Origin: Flavobacteriaceae bacterium
Lineage (GTDB): Bacteria; Bacteroidota; Bacteroidia; Flavobacteriales; Flavobacteriaceae
Length of the DNA: 64,000 nt
Direction: 5' to 3'
Assembly (NCBI GenBank): GCA_029243165.1
Contig: JAQWSN010000003.1
Coordinates: 1-64,000 of the forward strand
The translations under genes were made by a program, and so were the position numbers. The notes beneath the pieces are model-generated. The model was given only the letters and a program-made list of their open reading frames with translations, was not told the DNA's origin and made no database searches. Of this stretch, positions 26,016 through 33,551 are shown piece by piece (position 1 is the first letter of the stretch; each line of letters opens with the position of its first letter).

Positions 26016-28085
26016 ATGAAAAAAATATTAATTTTTAGCTATTTTATCCTTTTTACGTATGCTGCTCAGGCTCAAATTGACCGATCGCAACAACCTGAAC
26101 CTGGCCCTGCTCCTTTAATTCAATTAGAAGATCCTGAAGAATTTCAATTGAGTAACGGATTGCATGTATTACTGGTAGAAAATCACAAACTTCCACGTGT
26201 TTCGTTAAGCCTTCGAATAGAACATCCGCTTATTGTAGAATCAGACCATGCGGGTAGCAACGCCATGCTAACCAGTATGATGGGCAAAGGGTCAACTTCC
26301 ATTTCCAAAAATGATTTTGAAGAAGAAATTGATTTTATGGGGGCACACTTTCACTTTAATGCTGACGGTGCTCATGCATCCTCCTTAAGCCGATTTTTCC
26401 CGCGGGTCATGGAATTGATGGCTGATGCTACTTTACATCCAAATTTTTTGGAGGAAGAATTTCAAAAAGAAAAGGACAGATTAATTACGGGTTTAGAAAC
26501 CGGAGAAAAAGATGTAAAGACCGCTGCTAGACGTGTTGAAAATTTAATTTCGTACGGTTCAGACCACCCCTATGGGGAATACCTCTCTAAAGACAAAGTT
26601 AAATCCTTGACTTTAGACCAAGTGAAAAAAGCTTACGACTACATTTACGGTTCAAATAATGCTTATTTGATCGTGGTTGGAGATTTTAATCCTGCAGAGA
26701 CAAAAAAATTAATTAAAGAACATTTTGGAAATTGGAAGCCTAAGGAAAGACCTAAAATGTCCTTTCCCGATCCTACTAATTCGGCACGAACAGAAATTGC
26801 CTTTGTTGAAATGCCCAATGCGGTTCAGTCGGAAATAGCCTTCCTTAATACAATTCCGCTGGACAAAAATAGTTCTGATTATTTTGCAGCTCTATTGGCC
26901 AATCAAATTTTAGGTGGTGGTGGTGAAGCCCGATTATTTCTGAACCTAAGAGAAGACAAAGGCTTTACCTATGGCGCTTATTCACAACTCCGTGATTCCC
27001 ACAAAACCAAGGGGAGATTCAGTGCCTCTACCAGTGTAAGGAATGCTGTTACAGACAGTGCCGTAGTAGAAATTCTCCATGAAGTGGAAAAAATTAGAAC
27101 CAATTTAGTAACTGACGATGAATTGGAATTGGTTAAAGCCAAATATGCAGGAAATTTTGTGATTTCACTTGAAGATCCAGAGACCATTGCCAACTTCGCT
27201 TTCAACATCAAAACACAAGATTTGTCTCCAGATTATTACAAGCAATTTTTGAAAAATATCAATAAGGTTACAAAAGAAGAAGTTTTGAATGCCGCCAAAA
27301 AGTATTTTTTAAGTGATAATGCCACAGTAGTCGTTACAGGTAAAGGAAGCGAAATACTGGAAGGGTTAGAGCAAATCTCTTTTAACGATGACCCAGTAAA
27401 AATTCGTTATTTCGACAAATGGGGAGTAGAAATAGAGCGTCCAGATTACTCTAAAATGACTCCAGAAGGGGTTACTGCCGCTAGTGTAATTCAAGATTAT
27501 TTAGAGGCCATTGGAGGAAAAACGAAACTGGAAGAGATCCGATCGATCAAAGAACTCGCGCAAGCTGAAATGCAAGGAATGATTTTAGAGGTAAGCTCGC
27601 AAAAAACAAATCAGTTACAAGCTTTAACTGAAACAAAGGTTATGGGCAATGTAATGCAAAAACAAGTAATTAATAAGGATTATGGTTACATGGAAATGCA
27701 AGGTCAAAAAATCGATCTCGAAGGTGATGTTTTAGAGCAAATGCTAGATGGCGCTTCAATTTTTCCTGAATTAAACTATGACCTGAATTCCATTGCATTA
27801 AAAGGAATTGTTGATTTGGATGGTAAAAAAGCATACGAAATAATGGTTATTGAGGGAATAATAAACTATTACGATGTTGAAAGTCATTTAAAAATTCAAC
27901 TCTCTCAAACCATGGAACTGATGGGTAGTTCACAAACTACAACAATTAAAATGGGAGATTACAAACCGGTAGAAGGAATCCTTTTTCCCCACAAATTAAC
28001 GATGAGTATGGGTCCGCAAGAGGTTGACTTTTTAACTCAAAAAATTGACCTAAATGTAGAACTAGACCCAGCTATTTTTAAATAG
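26016..28085 (+). CDS. M16 peptidase-like inactive subunit with LolA-like C-terminal domain
   Basis: A 689-residue exported protein (signal peptide ending near residue 19, AAQAQ). The N-terminal 450 residues are an M16B fold in which the HxxEH zinc motif is absent (the aligned place reads DHAGSNAMLTSMM). The substrate-binding GGGGEARLFLNLREDKGFTYGAYS is present, as in the non-catalytic partner of M16B heterodimers. Residues about 485-689 form an additional beta-rich domain resembling LolA/LppX outer-membrane lipoprotein carriers; this fold assignment is by eye. It follows the active subunit by 6 bp and is probably its partner. Confidence 0.88.
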   Translation: MKKILIFSYFILFTYAAQAQIDRSQQPEPGPAPLIQLEDPEEFQLSNGLHVLLVENHKLPRVSLSLRIEHPLIVESDHAGSNAMLTSMMGKGSTSISKNDFEEEIDFMGAHFHFNADGAHASSLSRFFPRVMELMADATLHPNFLEEEFQKEKDRLITGLETGEKDVKTAARRVENLISYGSDHPYGEYLSKDKVKSLTLDQVKKAYDYIYGSNNAYLIVVGDFNPAETKKLIKEHFGNWKPKERPKMSFPDPTNSARTEIAFVEMPNAVQSEIAFLNTIPLDKNSSDYFAALLANQILGGGGEARLFLNLREDKGFTYGAYSQLRDSHKTKGRFSASTSVRNAVTDSAVVEILHEVEKIRTNLVTDDELELVKAKYAGNFVISLEDPETIANFAFNIKTQDLSPDYYKQFLKNINKVTKEEVLNAAKKYFLSDNATVVVTGKGSEILEGLEQISFNDDPVKIRYFDKWGVEIERPDYSKMTPEGVTAASVIQDYLEAIGGKTKLEEIRSIKELAQAEMQGMILEVSSQKTNQLQALTETKVMGNVMQKQVINKDYGYMEMQGQKIDLEGDVLEQMLDGASIFPELNYDLNSIALKGIVDLDGKKAYEIMVIEGIINYYDVESHLKIQLSQTMELMGSSQTTTIKMGDYKPVEGILFPHKLTMSMGPQEVDFLTQKIDLNVELDPAIFK

Positions 28086-28106
28086 CTCAGTGCTATCCTA
28101 TTGAAT

Positions 28107-29009
28107 TTAAGTTTTAGACGCCCCTTTTTTGGGGCGTTTTTTGTCTGTGATTAAATAAACCCCAAGTAAGATCATAGCGCATCCAAACCATTGAACAAAT
28201 GTAAAATGCTCACCGTCTAAAATACCCCATCCAATGGCAACCATAGGAAGCAGATACGTGATGGAAATAGAAAAAACTGGAGTAGAAATAGAGACCAGTT
28301 CATTGAACATTACTTTTGCCAAAGCAGTACCCAATAAAGAAAGAATGAATACGTAGCCCAAAGAAGTGCTTACATCAGAAGCAACTCCGACTTCGGACCA
28401 AGGAAAATCTACAAATAAAAGGACTCCGATGGCAGGTAAAATGATAGATACAAAATTTCCCAAAGCAATTGCAATAGCTGGCACTCCCTGCAACTTGTAT
28501 TTGATTAAATTTACATTGATCGAATAACATAAGGTAGCAGCTACAACCAAAAAAGCGTACCAACTTTGTTCTCCTGATCTCAGAGTAAATTCATTCGAGA
28601 CAAGAACTAAAGTTCCTGCAAAACCAACCAGAACTCCAAATATTTTTACCCATTTAAATTTGGAATTAAAGAAGAGTAATCCTAAAATTAAAGTAAACAA
28701 AGGAGTCATTCCATTTAAAACCGCCGCAACGGAACTATCGATTACCGTTTCTGCAAAGGCAAACAAATAACTGGGGAAAAATGTACCAACAAAACCCGTA
28801 AATACAATCCATTTCCAAGCCTCTTTTGGGATTTTTTGAAGCTGTTTCCATCCAAAAAGAGCTAGTATCATGGTAGTCATTATTATTCGACTTGAGCCCA
28901 ATTGGAGTGGGGTCAAACCCACCAATCCTTTTTTAATTAAAATATAGGAACTGCCCCATATAATGGAAAGAAGAATAAGATATACCCATTTTTTAATAGA
29001 AATAGTCAT
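28107..29009 (-). CDS. EamA/DMT-family transporter
   Basis: A 300-residue protein with about ten membrane helices in two EamA repeats (first repeat begins IWGSSYILIKKGL; second begins near YAFLVVAATLCYSINVNLIKY). DMT/EamA proteins export metabolites, often amino acids or small drugs, in exchange for ions; the substrate is not predictable. I take the ATG at 29009 as start; a GTG at 29027 would only add six non-hydrophobic residues. The end of the gene overlaps the terminator of the convergent M16 operon (28118-28142), which is read as KRPKKGAS in this frame. Confidence 0.88.
   Translation of the reverse strand: MTISIKKWVYLILLSIIWGSSYILIKKGLVGLTPLQLGSSRIIMTTMILALFGWKQLQKIPKEAWKWIVFTGFVGTFFPSYLFAFAETVIDSSVAAVLNGMTPLFTLILGLLFFNSKFKWVKIFGVLVGFAGTLVLVSNEFTLRSGEQSWYAFLVVAATLCYSINVNLIKYKLQGVPAIAIALGNFVSIILPAIGVLLFVDFPWSEVGVASDVSTSLGYVFILSLLGTALAKVMFNELVSISTPVFSISITYLLPMVAIGWGILDGEHFTFVQWFGCAMILLGVYLITDKKRPKKGASKT
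28118..28142 (+). terminator. Terminator of the M16 operon
   Basis: The stem ACGCCCC (28118-28124) / GGGGCGT (28131-28137) has a T6 loop and is followed by a T-run to 28142. It lies 33 bp after the stop of the inactive-subunit gene and inside the last codons of the convergent EamA gene. Confidence 0.8.
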
Positions 29010-29050
29010 TGAATTACAAATTTGCACTTTTTTAAAATGCCTATTACACT

Positions 29051-29058
29051 TATCTTTG
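29051..29058 (+). promoter_or_regulatory. TATCTTTG -7 element before the HMA lipoprotein
   Basis: An exact TAnnTTTG, 16 bp before the ATG at 29075. A TTG at 29022-29024 is 26 bp upstream, slightly beyond the usual spacing. Confidence 0.45.
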
Positions 29059-29074
29059 TGTTTTTAAGAAAAAT

Positions 29075-29455
29075 ATGAAACCTTTTTCCCCGTTTTGTTT
29101 AGTAGTTTTTTTATTTCTTCTGATGGCATGCCAAACTTCAACAAAGCCAAAAGTAATAACCGTTAATACCTCAGAAAAAGTAAGCCCCCCTAACCCAGAA
29201 TTAGTTTCAGCTGATTACGCAAAAATGACTATCGAGGGAATGACTTGTGCTATTGGGTGTGCTGCGACAATTGAAAAAAAATTAAATCAAACCGCTGGAG
29301 TAGTCTCAGCAACCGTTGATTTTGAATCTGAAACGGCTTGGGTTGTTTATGATTCAAATTCAATGAATTTAGATGGTCTCACAGGGGTGGTTAAATCTGT
29401 AAGTGATACCTACAGTGTTTCAAGTGCTTCAAAAACGGACCGTAACTTTAAATAA
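29075..29455 (+). CDS. Heavy-metal-associated (HMA) domain lipoprotein
   Basis: A 126-residue lipoprotein (lipobox LMAC, Cys19), followed by a short linker and an HMA domain from about residue 48 to 115. The metal loop reads GMTCAIGCA with Cys58 and Cys62, that is C-x3-C instead of the usual C-x2-C of copper chaperones. HMA domains bind Cu(I) or other soft metals. Location outside the cytoplasm suggests envelope metal binding or delivery. No P-type ATPase or efflux gene is adjacent, so the metal is not known. The gene converges on gldD with a 4-bp gap. Confidence 0.88.
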   Translation: MKPFSPFCLVVFLFLLMACQTSTKPKVITVNTSEKVSPPNPELVSADYAKMTIEGMTCAIGCAATIEKKLNQTAGVVSATVDFESETAWVVYDSNSMNLDGLTGVVKSVSDTYSVSSASKTDRNFK

Positions 29456-29459
29456 AAAG

Positions 29460-30005
29460 TTACTTCCATTGAAAAGATTCAACTAGGTGGAATATGTCCT
29501 TTTCTAAGTATTTGACCGCTGGTAATATGGAGTCATAATTGGGCCTTGCATAAAAATATACTGACCCTACCAAAAAATGCCGGGTGCTGTCCGTTAAAAA
29601 AAATTGAAATTGAGACGCTGCATTACCCTCTACGGAAAACAGCGTGCCAAATACCTTTTTATTGGGGTTTACAAAAACTTTTTCAGGAATGGATACTGCT
29701 TTTGAAATATGCTTATATGGAAGCTTGTATGCGTCATTTAAAAGTGAATCTAAGTTGTTCTGGACCGAATTGTAATTCAAATACAGCGTAGCCTTCATTT
29801 CAGGATAAACCACCTGAGAGTTAAATGAATTTAAAAGCGAAACCTCCGCAAAACGATTGTATTCAAATGAAAACTGCGAATAATTCTCAAAACTCTGATA
29901 GTGTGCCTCAGGATAATCCAATCGTAAATAACCCAAAGGTTTGGGTTGTAAATCTGATGTACAACTTAAAAAAAAAATCAAGCTTAGAACAATAATTCGA
30001 TTCAT
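29460..30005 (-). CDS. gldD: Gliding motility lipoprotein GldD
   Basis: A 181-residue lipoprotein (lipobox FFLSC, Cys15) with the typical GldD beginning of the mature part (PLGYLRLDYPEAHYQSFE). GldD is required for gliding and for type IX secretion function in Flavobacterium; its molecular job is not known. Its ATG shares one base with the gldE stop codon (TAATG), so translation is coupled. The order mutY-ssb-gldE-gldD is typical of Flavobacteriia and supports the assignment. Confidence 0.92.
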   Translation of the reverse strand: MNRIIVLSLIFFLSCTSDLQPKPLGYLRLDYPEAHYQSFENYSQFSFEYNRFAEVSLLNSFNSQVVYPEMKATLYLNYNSVQNNLDSLLNDAYKLPYKHISKAVSIPEKVFVNPNKKVFGTLFSVEGNAASQFQFFLTDSTRHFLVGSVYFYARPNYDSILPAVKYLEKDIFHLVESFQWK

Positions 30006-31327
30006 TAAGACTTAATTTTTGGGAGTTCCACCTTAACTTGCTTGATTCTCATCTGATCTAGTTCTTCAACGGTAAATACGTAGCGTTCGTACTTGATTTT
30101 TTGCCCTTTTTTAGGGAATTTTTTTGCGATTTCAAGAAGGAGCCCTGCCAAGGTTTCTGAATCCCCTTTAATCGATTCAAAAAGGTCGGTTTCCTCAAGA
30201 TGAATGACTTTAAAAAAATCTTTTAAACTGATTTTTGCTTCAAAAACAAAAGTACGCTCGTCCAGTTTTGAGTAACTCAAATCTTCCTCGTCAAATTCGT
30301 CACTAATGTCTCCAACAATTTCTTCCATAATGTCCTCCAAGGTAATTAGTCCAGAGGTTCCTCCATACTCATCCACTACTATGGCCAAGTGAATTTTTTT
30401 CTGCTGAAATTCTTTTAGCAAATCATCTAACTTTTTATTTTCAGGCACATAGATGGGAGGTTTTAAAACATCTTGCCAAACAAAATCAGAGTTGTCCAAA
30501 TTAGGCAATAAATCCTTGGTGTATAAAATTCCTTTTATGTTGTCTTTTTTTTCTTGGAATACTGGAATTCTAGAGTATCCCTGTTCAAGAATGATGGGAA
30601 TAATTTCGTCTAGAGTAAGATCATCAGACAAGGCAAACATATCCATTCTGGGACACATAACTTCTCTCGTATCCGTGTTTCCAAAATTAACTATTCCTTC
30701 TAATATGCGTTGTTCATCGGAAGTGGTTTCGTTGTCCCCAGTAAGTTCAAGGGCTTGAGAGAGCTTATCAACTGAAAATTGATTTTTCTGATCGCCCAAT
30801 CGTTTTTCAAAAAACCCTGTTATTCTGCTCATTGGATAGGTAATCCAAAATAAAATGTAGCGATCAAGAATTGAAATAACCAACGCCATTCGCTTAGAAA
30901 ATTGAAGCGCATTCCTATTGGCATAAACTTTAGGTAAGATTTCACCAAAAATCAAAATAAGCGTGGTAATGATTCCTACTTCGATGAGAAGGACCACAAC
31001 GGGATTTTCTATGCCTCCTAGAAAAGAGTCGCTGAGAACAGTAAATACAAGGACAATAGCAATATTTATGAAATTATTGGCCACCAAAATAGTGGCTAAA
31101 AGTCTTTTTGGTTTTCTGAGTAAAGCAATGACACGTTCTAAAGCTGCATCTGGAGTATTTTCATCTGAGTCCTCCAATGATTTGAGTTGTAAGGAAAAGA
31201 ACGCTACTTCAGTTCCTGAAATAAGTGCCGAACACAACAGTAGTATGCAGACCACTAACCATTGAATCCACAGCAAATTAGAAACTGCAAACAATGTACT
31301 AAGCAAAGGCAAAGGGTCTGGATCCAA
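30005..31327 (-). CDS. gldE: Gliding motility-associated protein GldE (CNNM/CBS/CorC_HlyC)
   Basis: A 440-residue membrane protein: a CNNM transmembrane domain of about four helices (about 17-190, beginning LLWIQWLVVCILLLCSALISGTE), a CBS pair (about 215-340, with REVMCPRMDMFAL and VVDEYGGTSGLITLEDIMEE) and a C-terminal CorC_HlyC domain (about 350-435). Relatives are magnesium or cobalt transport modulators. In Flavobacterium, GldE is linked to gliding and can partly replace or stabilise GldD. It is followed directly by gldD, with a one-base overlap, and lies 13 bp after ssb. Confidence 0.9.
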   Translation of the reverse strand: MDPDPLPLLSTLFAVSNLLWIQWLVVCILLLCSALISGTEVAFFSLQLKSLEDSDENTPDAALERVIALLRKPKRLLATILVANNFINIAIVLVFTVLSDSFLGGIENPVVVLLIEVGIITTLILIFGEILPKVYANRNALQFSKRMALVISILDRYILFWITYPMSRITGFFEKRLGDQKNQFSVDKLSQALELTGDNETTSDEQRILEGIVNFGNTDTREVMCPRMDMFALSDDLTLDEIIPIILEQGYSRIPVFQEKKDNIKGILYTKDLLPNLDNSDFVWQDVLKPPIYVPENKKLDDLLKEFQQKKIHLAIVVDEYGGTSGLITLEDIMEEIVGDISDEFDEEDLSYSKLDERTFVFEAKISLKDFFKVIHLEETDLFESIKGDSETLAGLLLEIAKKFPKKGQKIKYERYVFTVEELDQMRIKQVKVELPKIKS

Positions 31328-31340
31328 TGAATACTAACTT

Positions 31341-31766
31341 TTAAAATGGTAAATCATCTTCGGGTGGAGGTACTTCCGTTTTTTCAGGAGTGGCAGCTCC
31401 TGATTTTTGATCAGCAGCTGGACTCTCTTTTTTGGTACTGAGAAAGGTAAATTCATTAACATTGATTTCTGTTGAATACCGATCTGCTCCATCTTCTCCT
31501 GTCCATTTTCGAGTTTTAATTCGACCTTCAATGTAAACTTTATCTCCTTTACTTAGATATTTTTCACAAATCTCTGCCGCTTTGTTTCGCACCACTATGT
31601 TGTGCCATTCCGTGTTGGTTACTTTTTCCCCTGTGCTTTTATTCACATAGGTTTCGTTTGTTGCTAAAGGAAAACGACCCAAGGAACCGCCACCATCGAA
31701 ATAATGCATTTTTACATCATCTCCTAAGTGTCCTATTAGCATGACTTTGTTGAGTGTGCCGCTCAT
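31341..31766 (-). CDS. ssb: Single-stranded DNA-binding protein
   Basis: A 141-residue SSB with the OB fold in about residues 1-108 (NKVMLIGHLGDDVKM, TEWHNIVVRNKAAEICEKYLSKGDKVYIEGR), a short linker and the acidic tip EDDLPF that docks partner proteins. It coats single-stranded DNA in replication and repair. The size is at the short end for bacterial SSB because the linker is brief. It lies between mutY and gldE on the minus strand, an arrangement typical of Flavobacteriia. Confidence 0.95.
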   Translation of the reverse strand: MSGTLNKVMLIGHLGDDVKMHYFDGGGSLGRFPLATNETYVNKSTGEKVTNTEWHNIVVRNKAAEICEKYLSKGDKVYIEGRIKTRKWTGEDGADRYSTEINVNEFTFLSTKKESPAADQKSGAATPEKTEVPPPEDDLPF

Positions 31767-31821
31767 AGTTTAAAGATTTTGAGTTAGATGTATCAGTAAA
31801 TTTAAGCAAACCGAGAGCATT

Positions 31822-32862
31822 TTAAAAGAATTCCTCTATAAAATTTTGAATCACAACAGGTACCGCAAGTTTTTTGATGGATTCCTTTGTTAGGGTATTT
31901 ACTTTTTTTTCATTTAATTCGATTAACCAAAAATTAACGATCAACTTTTGATGGCTCAATTTGTGAACTATGGGTTGGACATTCCACAGTTTAATTTTAG
32001 TGGTTTTGAGTTTGAATTCTTCCGGATAATTTGGATGAGCAGAAAGTGTCTTTTCAGATTTTAGTGTTTTGGTGGATTCGATCAAAGGAAATTGATGTAA
32101 ATTTTGCCATATGCCCTTACCTGATCTTTTTTCAAATAGATACTTCCCTTGAACATCGGAAACTACGAGATAATTAAAATAACGCTTTGTGATCTTTAAA
32201 ATTGATGTTTTAACTGGAAATTCTAGAATTTTACCCTGATTAAATGCACTACAATTTTCTGAAAAAGGACAGTCAAAACACTTAGGGTTTTTGGGAGTGC
32301 AGTGCAATGATCCAAATTCCATCAAGGCTTGATTGAATGTTCCGGGGTCGTCCTTGTCCATTAATTGCATCGCTTTTAATTTGAACTCTTTGTGGGCAGC
32401 ACTTGAATTTATTGGAGTAAGAATGCCAAAATAACGGGATAAAAATCTGTAAACATTTCCATCTACGACAGCCTCAGGAATATCAAAACAAATTGATGCA
32501 ATAGCACTTGCGGTGTAATCACCCACTCCTTTGAGTTTGAGAAGAGAATGAAATGTATCGGGAAAATTACCTCCCAATTCGTGGTAGATGTATTGAGCAG
32601 TATGGTGAAGATTTCTCGCCCTAGAATAATATCCCAAACCTTGCCATAATTTTAAAACTTCGTCCTCATTGGCTAAAGCAAGCGACTTAATCGTGGGGAA
32701 AGATTCTAAAAAACGCTGGTAATACGGAAGCCCCTGGGCTGTTCTAGTTTGCTGAAGAATAATCTCAGAAAGCCATACTTTATAGGGGTCTCGAGACTCT
32801 CTCCACAAAAAAGAACGTTTATTTTCAGCATACCACAATAGTAGTTTTTGGGTCCAATTCAA
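31822..32862 (-). CDS. mutY: A/G-specific adenine glycosylase MutY
   Basis: A 346-residue base-excision repair enzyme. Motifs seen are LSEIILQQTR with the catalytic Glu, the helix-hairpin-helix LKGVGDYTASAI, VVDGNVYRFLSR with the catalytic Asp, the Fe-S cluster ligands C-x6-C-x2-C-x5-C (CTPKNPKCFDCPFSENC), and a C-terminal NUDIX-like 8-oxoG recognition domain from about residue 220. It removes adenine mispaired with 8-oxoguanine. It is divergent from the HU gene and leads the mutY-ssb-gldE-gldD group. Confidence 0.96.
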   Translation of the reverse strand: MNWTQKLLLWYAENKRSFLWRESRDPYKVWLSEIILQQTRTAQGLPYYQRFLESFPTIKSLALANEDEVLKLWQGLGYYSRARNLHHTAQYIYHELGGNFPDTFHSLLKLKGVGDYTASAIASICFDIPEAVVDGNVYRFLSRYFGILTPINSSAAHKEFKLKAMQLMDKDDPGTFNQALMEFGSLHCTPKNPKCFDCPFSENCSAFNQGKILEFPVKTSILKITKRYFNYLVVSDVQGKYLFEKRSGKGIWQNLHQFPLIESTKTLKSEKTLSAHPNYPEEFKLKTTKIKLWNVQPIVHKLSHQKLIVNFWLIELNEKKVNTLTKESIKKLAVPVVIQNFIEEFF

Positions 32863-32950
32863 AATACAGGTCCTAAAATCATAAGGCTAAAAGTAGAGAA
32901 ACAGAGACAATATAAAAACTTTATACAGAGCATTTTATAATTAAAATTTA

Positions 32951-32958
32951 TATATTTG
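32951..32958 (+). promoter_or_regulatory. TATATTTG -7 element of the HU gene
   Basis: An exact TAnnTTTG, 34 bp before the HU start. No TTG at the -33 position; the leader after it is A/T-rich with no Shine-Dalgarno sequence. Confidence 0.5.
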
Positions 32959-32992
32959 CGAGCCTTAAATTTTAAGCTATAAATAAAACATT

Positions 32993-33286
32993 ATGACAAA
33001 AGCAGACATTGTATCTAATATTTCAGATCAGCTAGGAATGGACCGCGCTGATGTACAAGCAACTGTTGAAAAATTTATGAAAGAAGTTAAAGTTTCTCTA
33101 GAAAAAGGAGAAAACGTGTACTTAAGAGGCTTTGGTAGTTTTGTTATCAAAACTCGAGCAGAGAAAACAGGTCGCAATATTTCAAAAAATGTGGCTATCA
33201 AAATTCCAGCACACAATATTCCTTCTTTCAAGCCTGCTAAAATTTTTGTTCAGGGAGTGAAGTCAAAAGTCCCTGTTGCAAAATAA
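32993..33286 (+). CDS. HU/IHF-family DNA-binding protein
   Basis: A 97-residue histone-like protein. It has the N-terminal helices (TKADIVSNISDQLGM), the flanking strands ENVYLRGFGSFVIKTRAEKTGRNISK and the DNA-binding arm region VAIKIPAHNIPSFKPAK, as in HU and IHF. It bends or wraps DNA as a dimer. It is the first gene of a rightward group with the 29-residue basic gene and RNase E/G. This order is typical for Flavobacteriia. Whether it is an HU or an IHF type cannot be decided by eye. Confidence 0.94.
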   Translation: MTKADIVSNISDQLGMDRADVQATVEKFMKEVKVSLEKGENVYLRGFGSFVIKTRAEKTGRNISKNVAIKIPAHNIPSFKPAKIFVQGVKSKVPVAK

Positions 33287-33315
33287 TTTTATAACCCTTT
33301 AATACCAATCTTTAT

Positions 33316-33405
33316 ATGCCTAGTGGTAAAAAACGTAAAAGACACAAGGTGGCGACGCACAAGCGTAAAAAACGCAGAAGAGCAAATCGTCACAAGAAAA
33401 AATAG
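33316..33405 (+). CDS. Very basic 29-residue protein, candidate ribosomal protein bL38
   Basis: An ATG-TAG frame of 29 codons beginning MPSGKKRKRHKVATHKRKKR. Nearly two thirds of the residues are Lys, Arg or His, which is typical of short ribosomal proteins threaded into rRNA. It sits 29 bp after the HU gene and before the RNase E/G gene. I recall that the Flavobacterium ribosome contains a short Bacteroidota-specific large-subunit protein called bL38; identity with this peptide is from memory and not checked. The sequence start (PSGKKRKRHK) and the fixed gene neighbourhood make a random frame unlikely. It is too short for usual gene finders. Confidence 0.8.
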   Translation: MPSGKKRKRHKVATHKRKKRRRANRHKKK

Positions 33406-33450
33406 TGTGGGTCAAAGCACTTAAAATATTTACCAAAAGTTCATTGAAAT

Positions 33451-33536
33451 GGCAAGATTCAAAGAGTTTGAGACTTGCCACAGGAAAATCCTGAAAATAA
33501 TGTTTAATCCGTTACTGCAAGCTCGCTTGTAGTTAC
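33451..33536 (+). promoter_or_regulatory. Three consecutive hairpins in the leader of the RNase E/G gene
   Basis: Hairpin 1: GGCAAG (33451-33456) pairs with CTTGCC (33474-33479), extended inward by ATTCAAA/TTTGAGA with one mismatch and loop GAG. Hairpin 2: CAGGA (33481-33485) with TCCTG (33489-33493), loop AAA. Hairpin 3: CTGCAAGC (33515-33522) with GCTTGTAG (33525-33532), extended at the base to 33511-33536. None has a T-run, so they are not terminators. They lie between the basic 29-codon gene and the GTG start at 33552. RNase E of E. coli controls its own mRNA through leader hairpins; a similar role here is inferred. Confidence 0.5.
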
Positions 33537-33551
33537 ACAAAATAATTCAGA

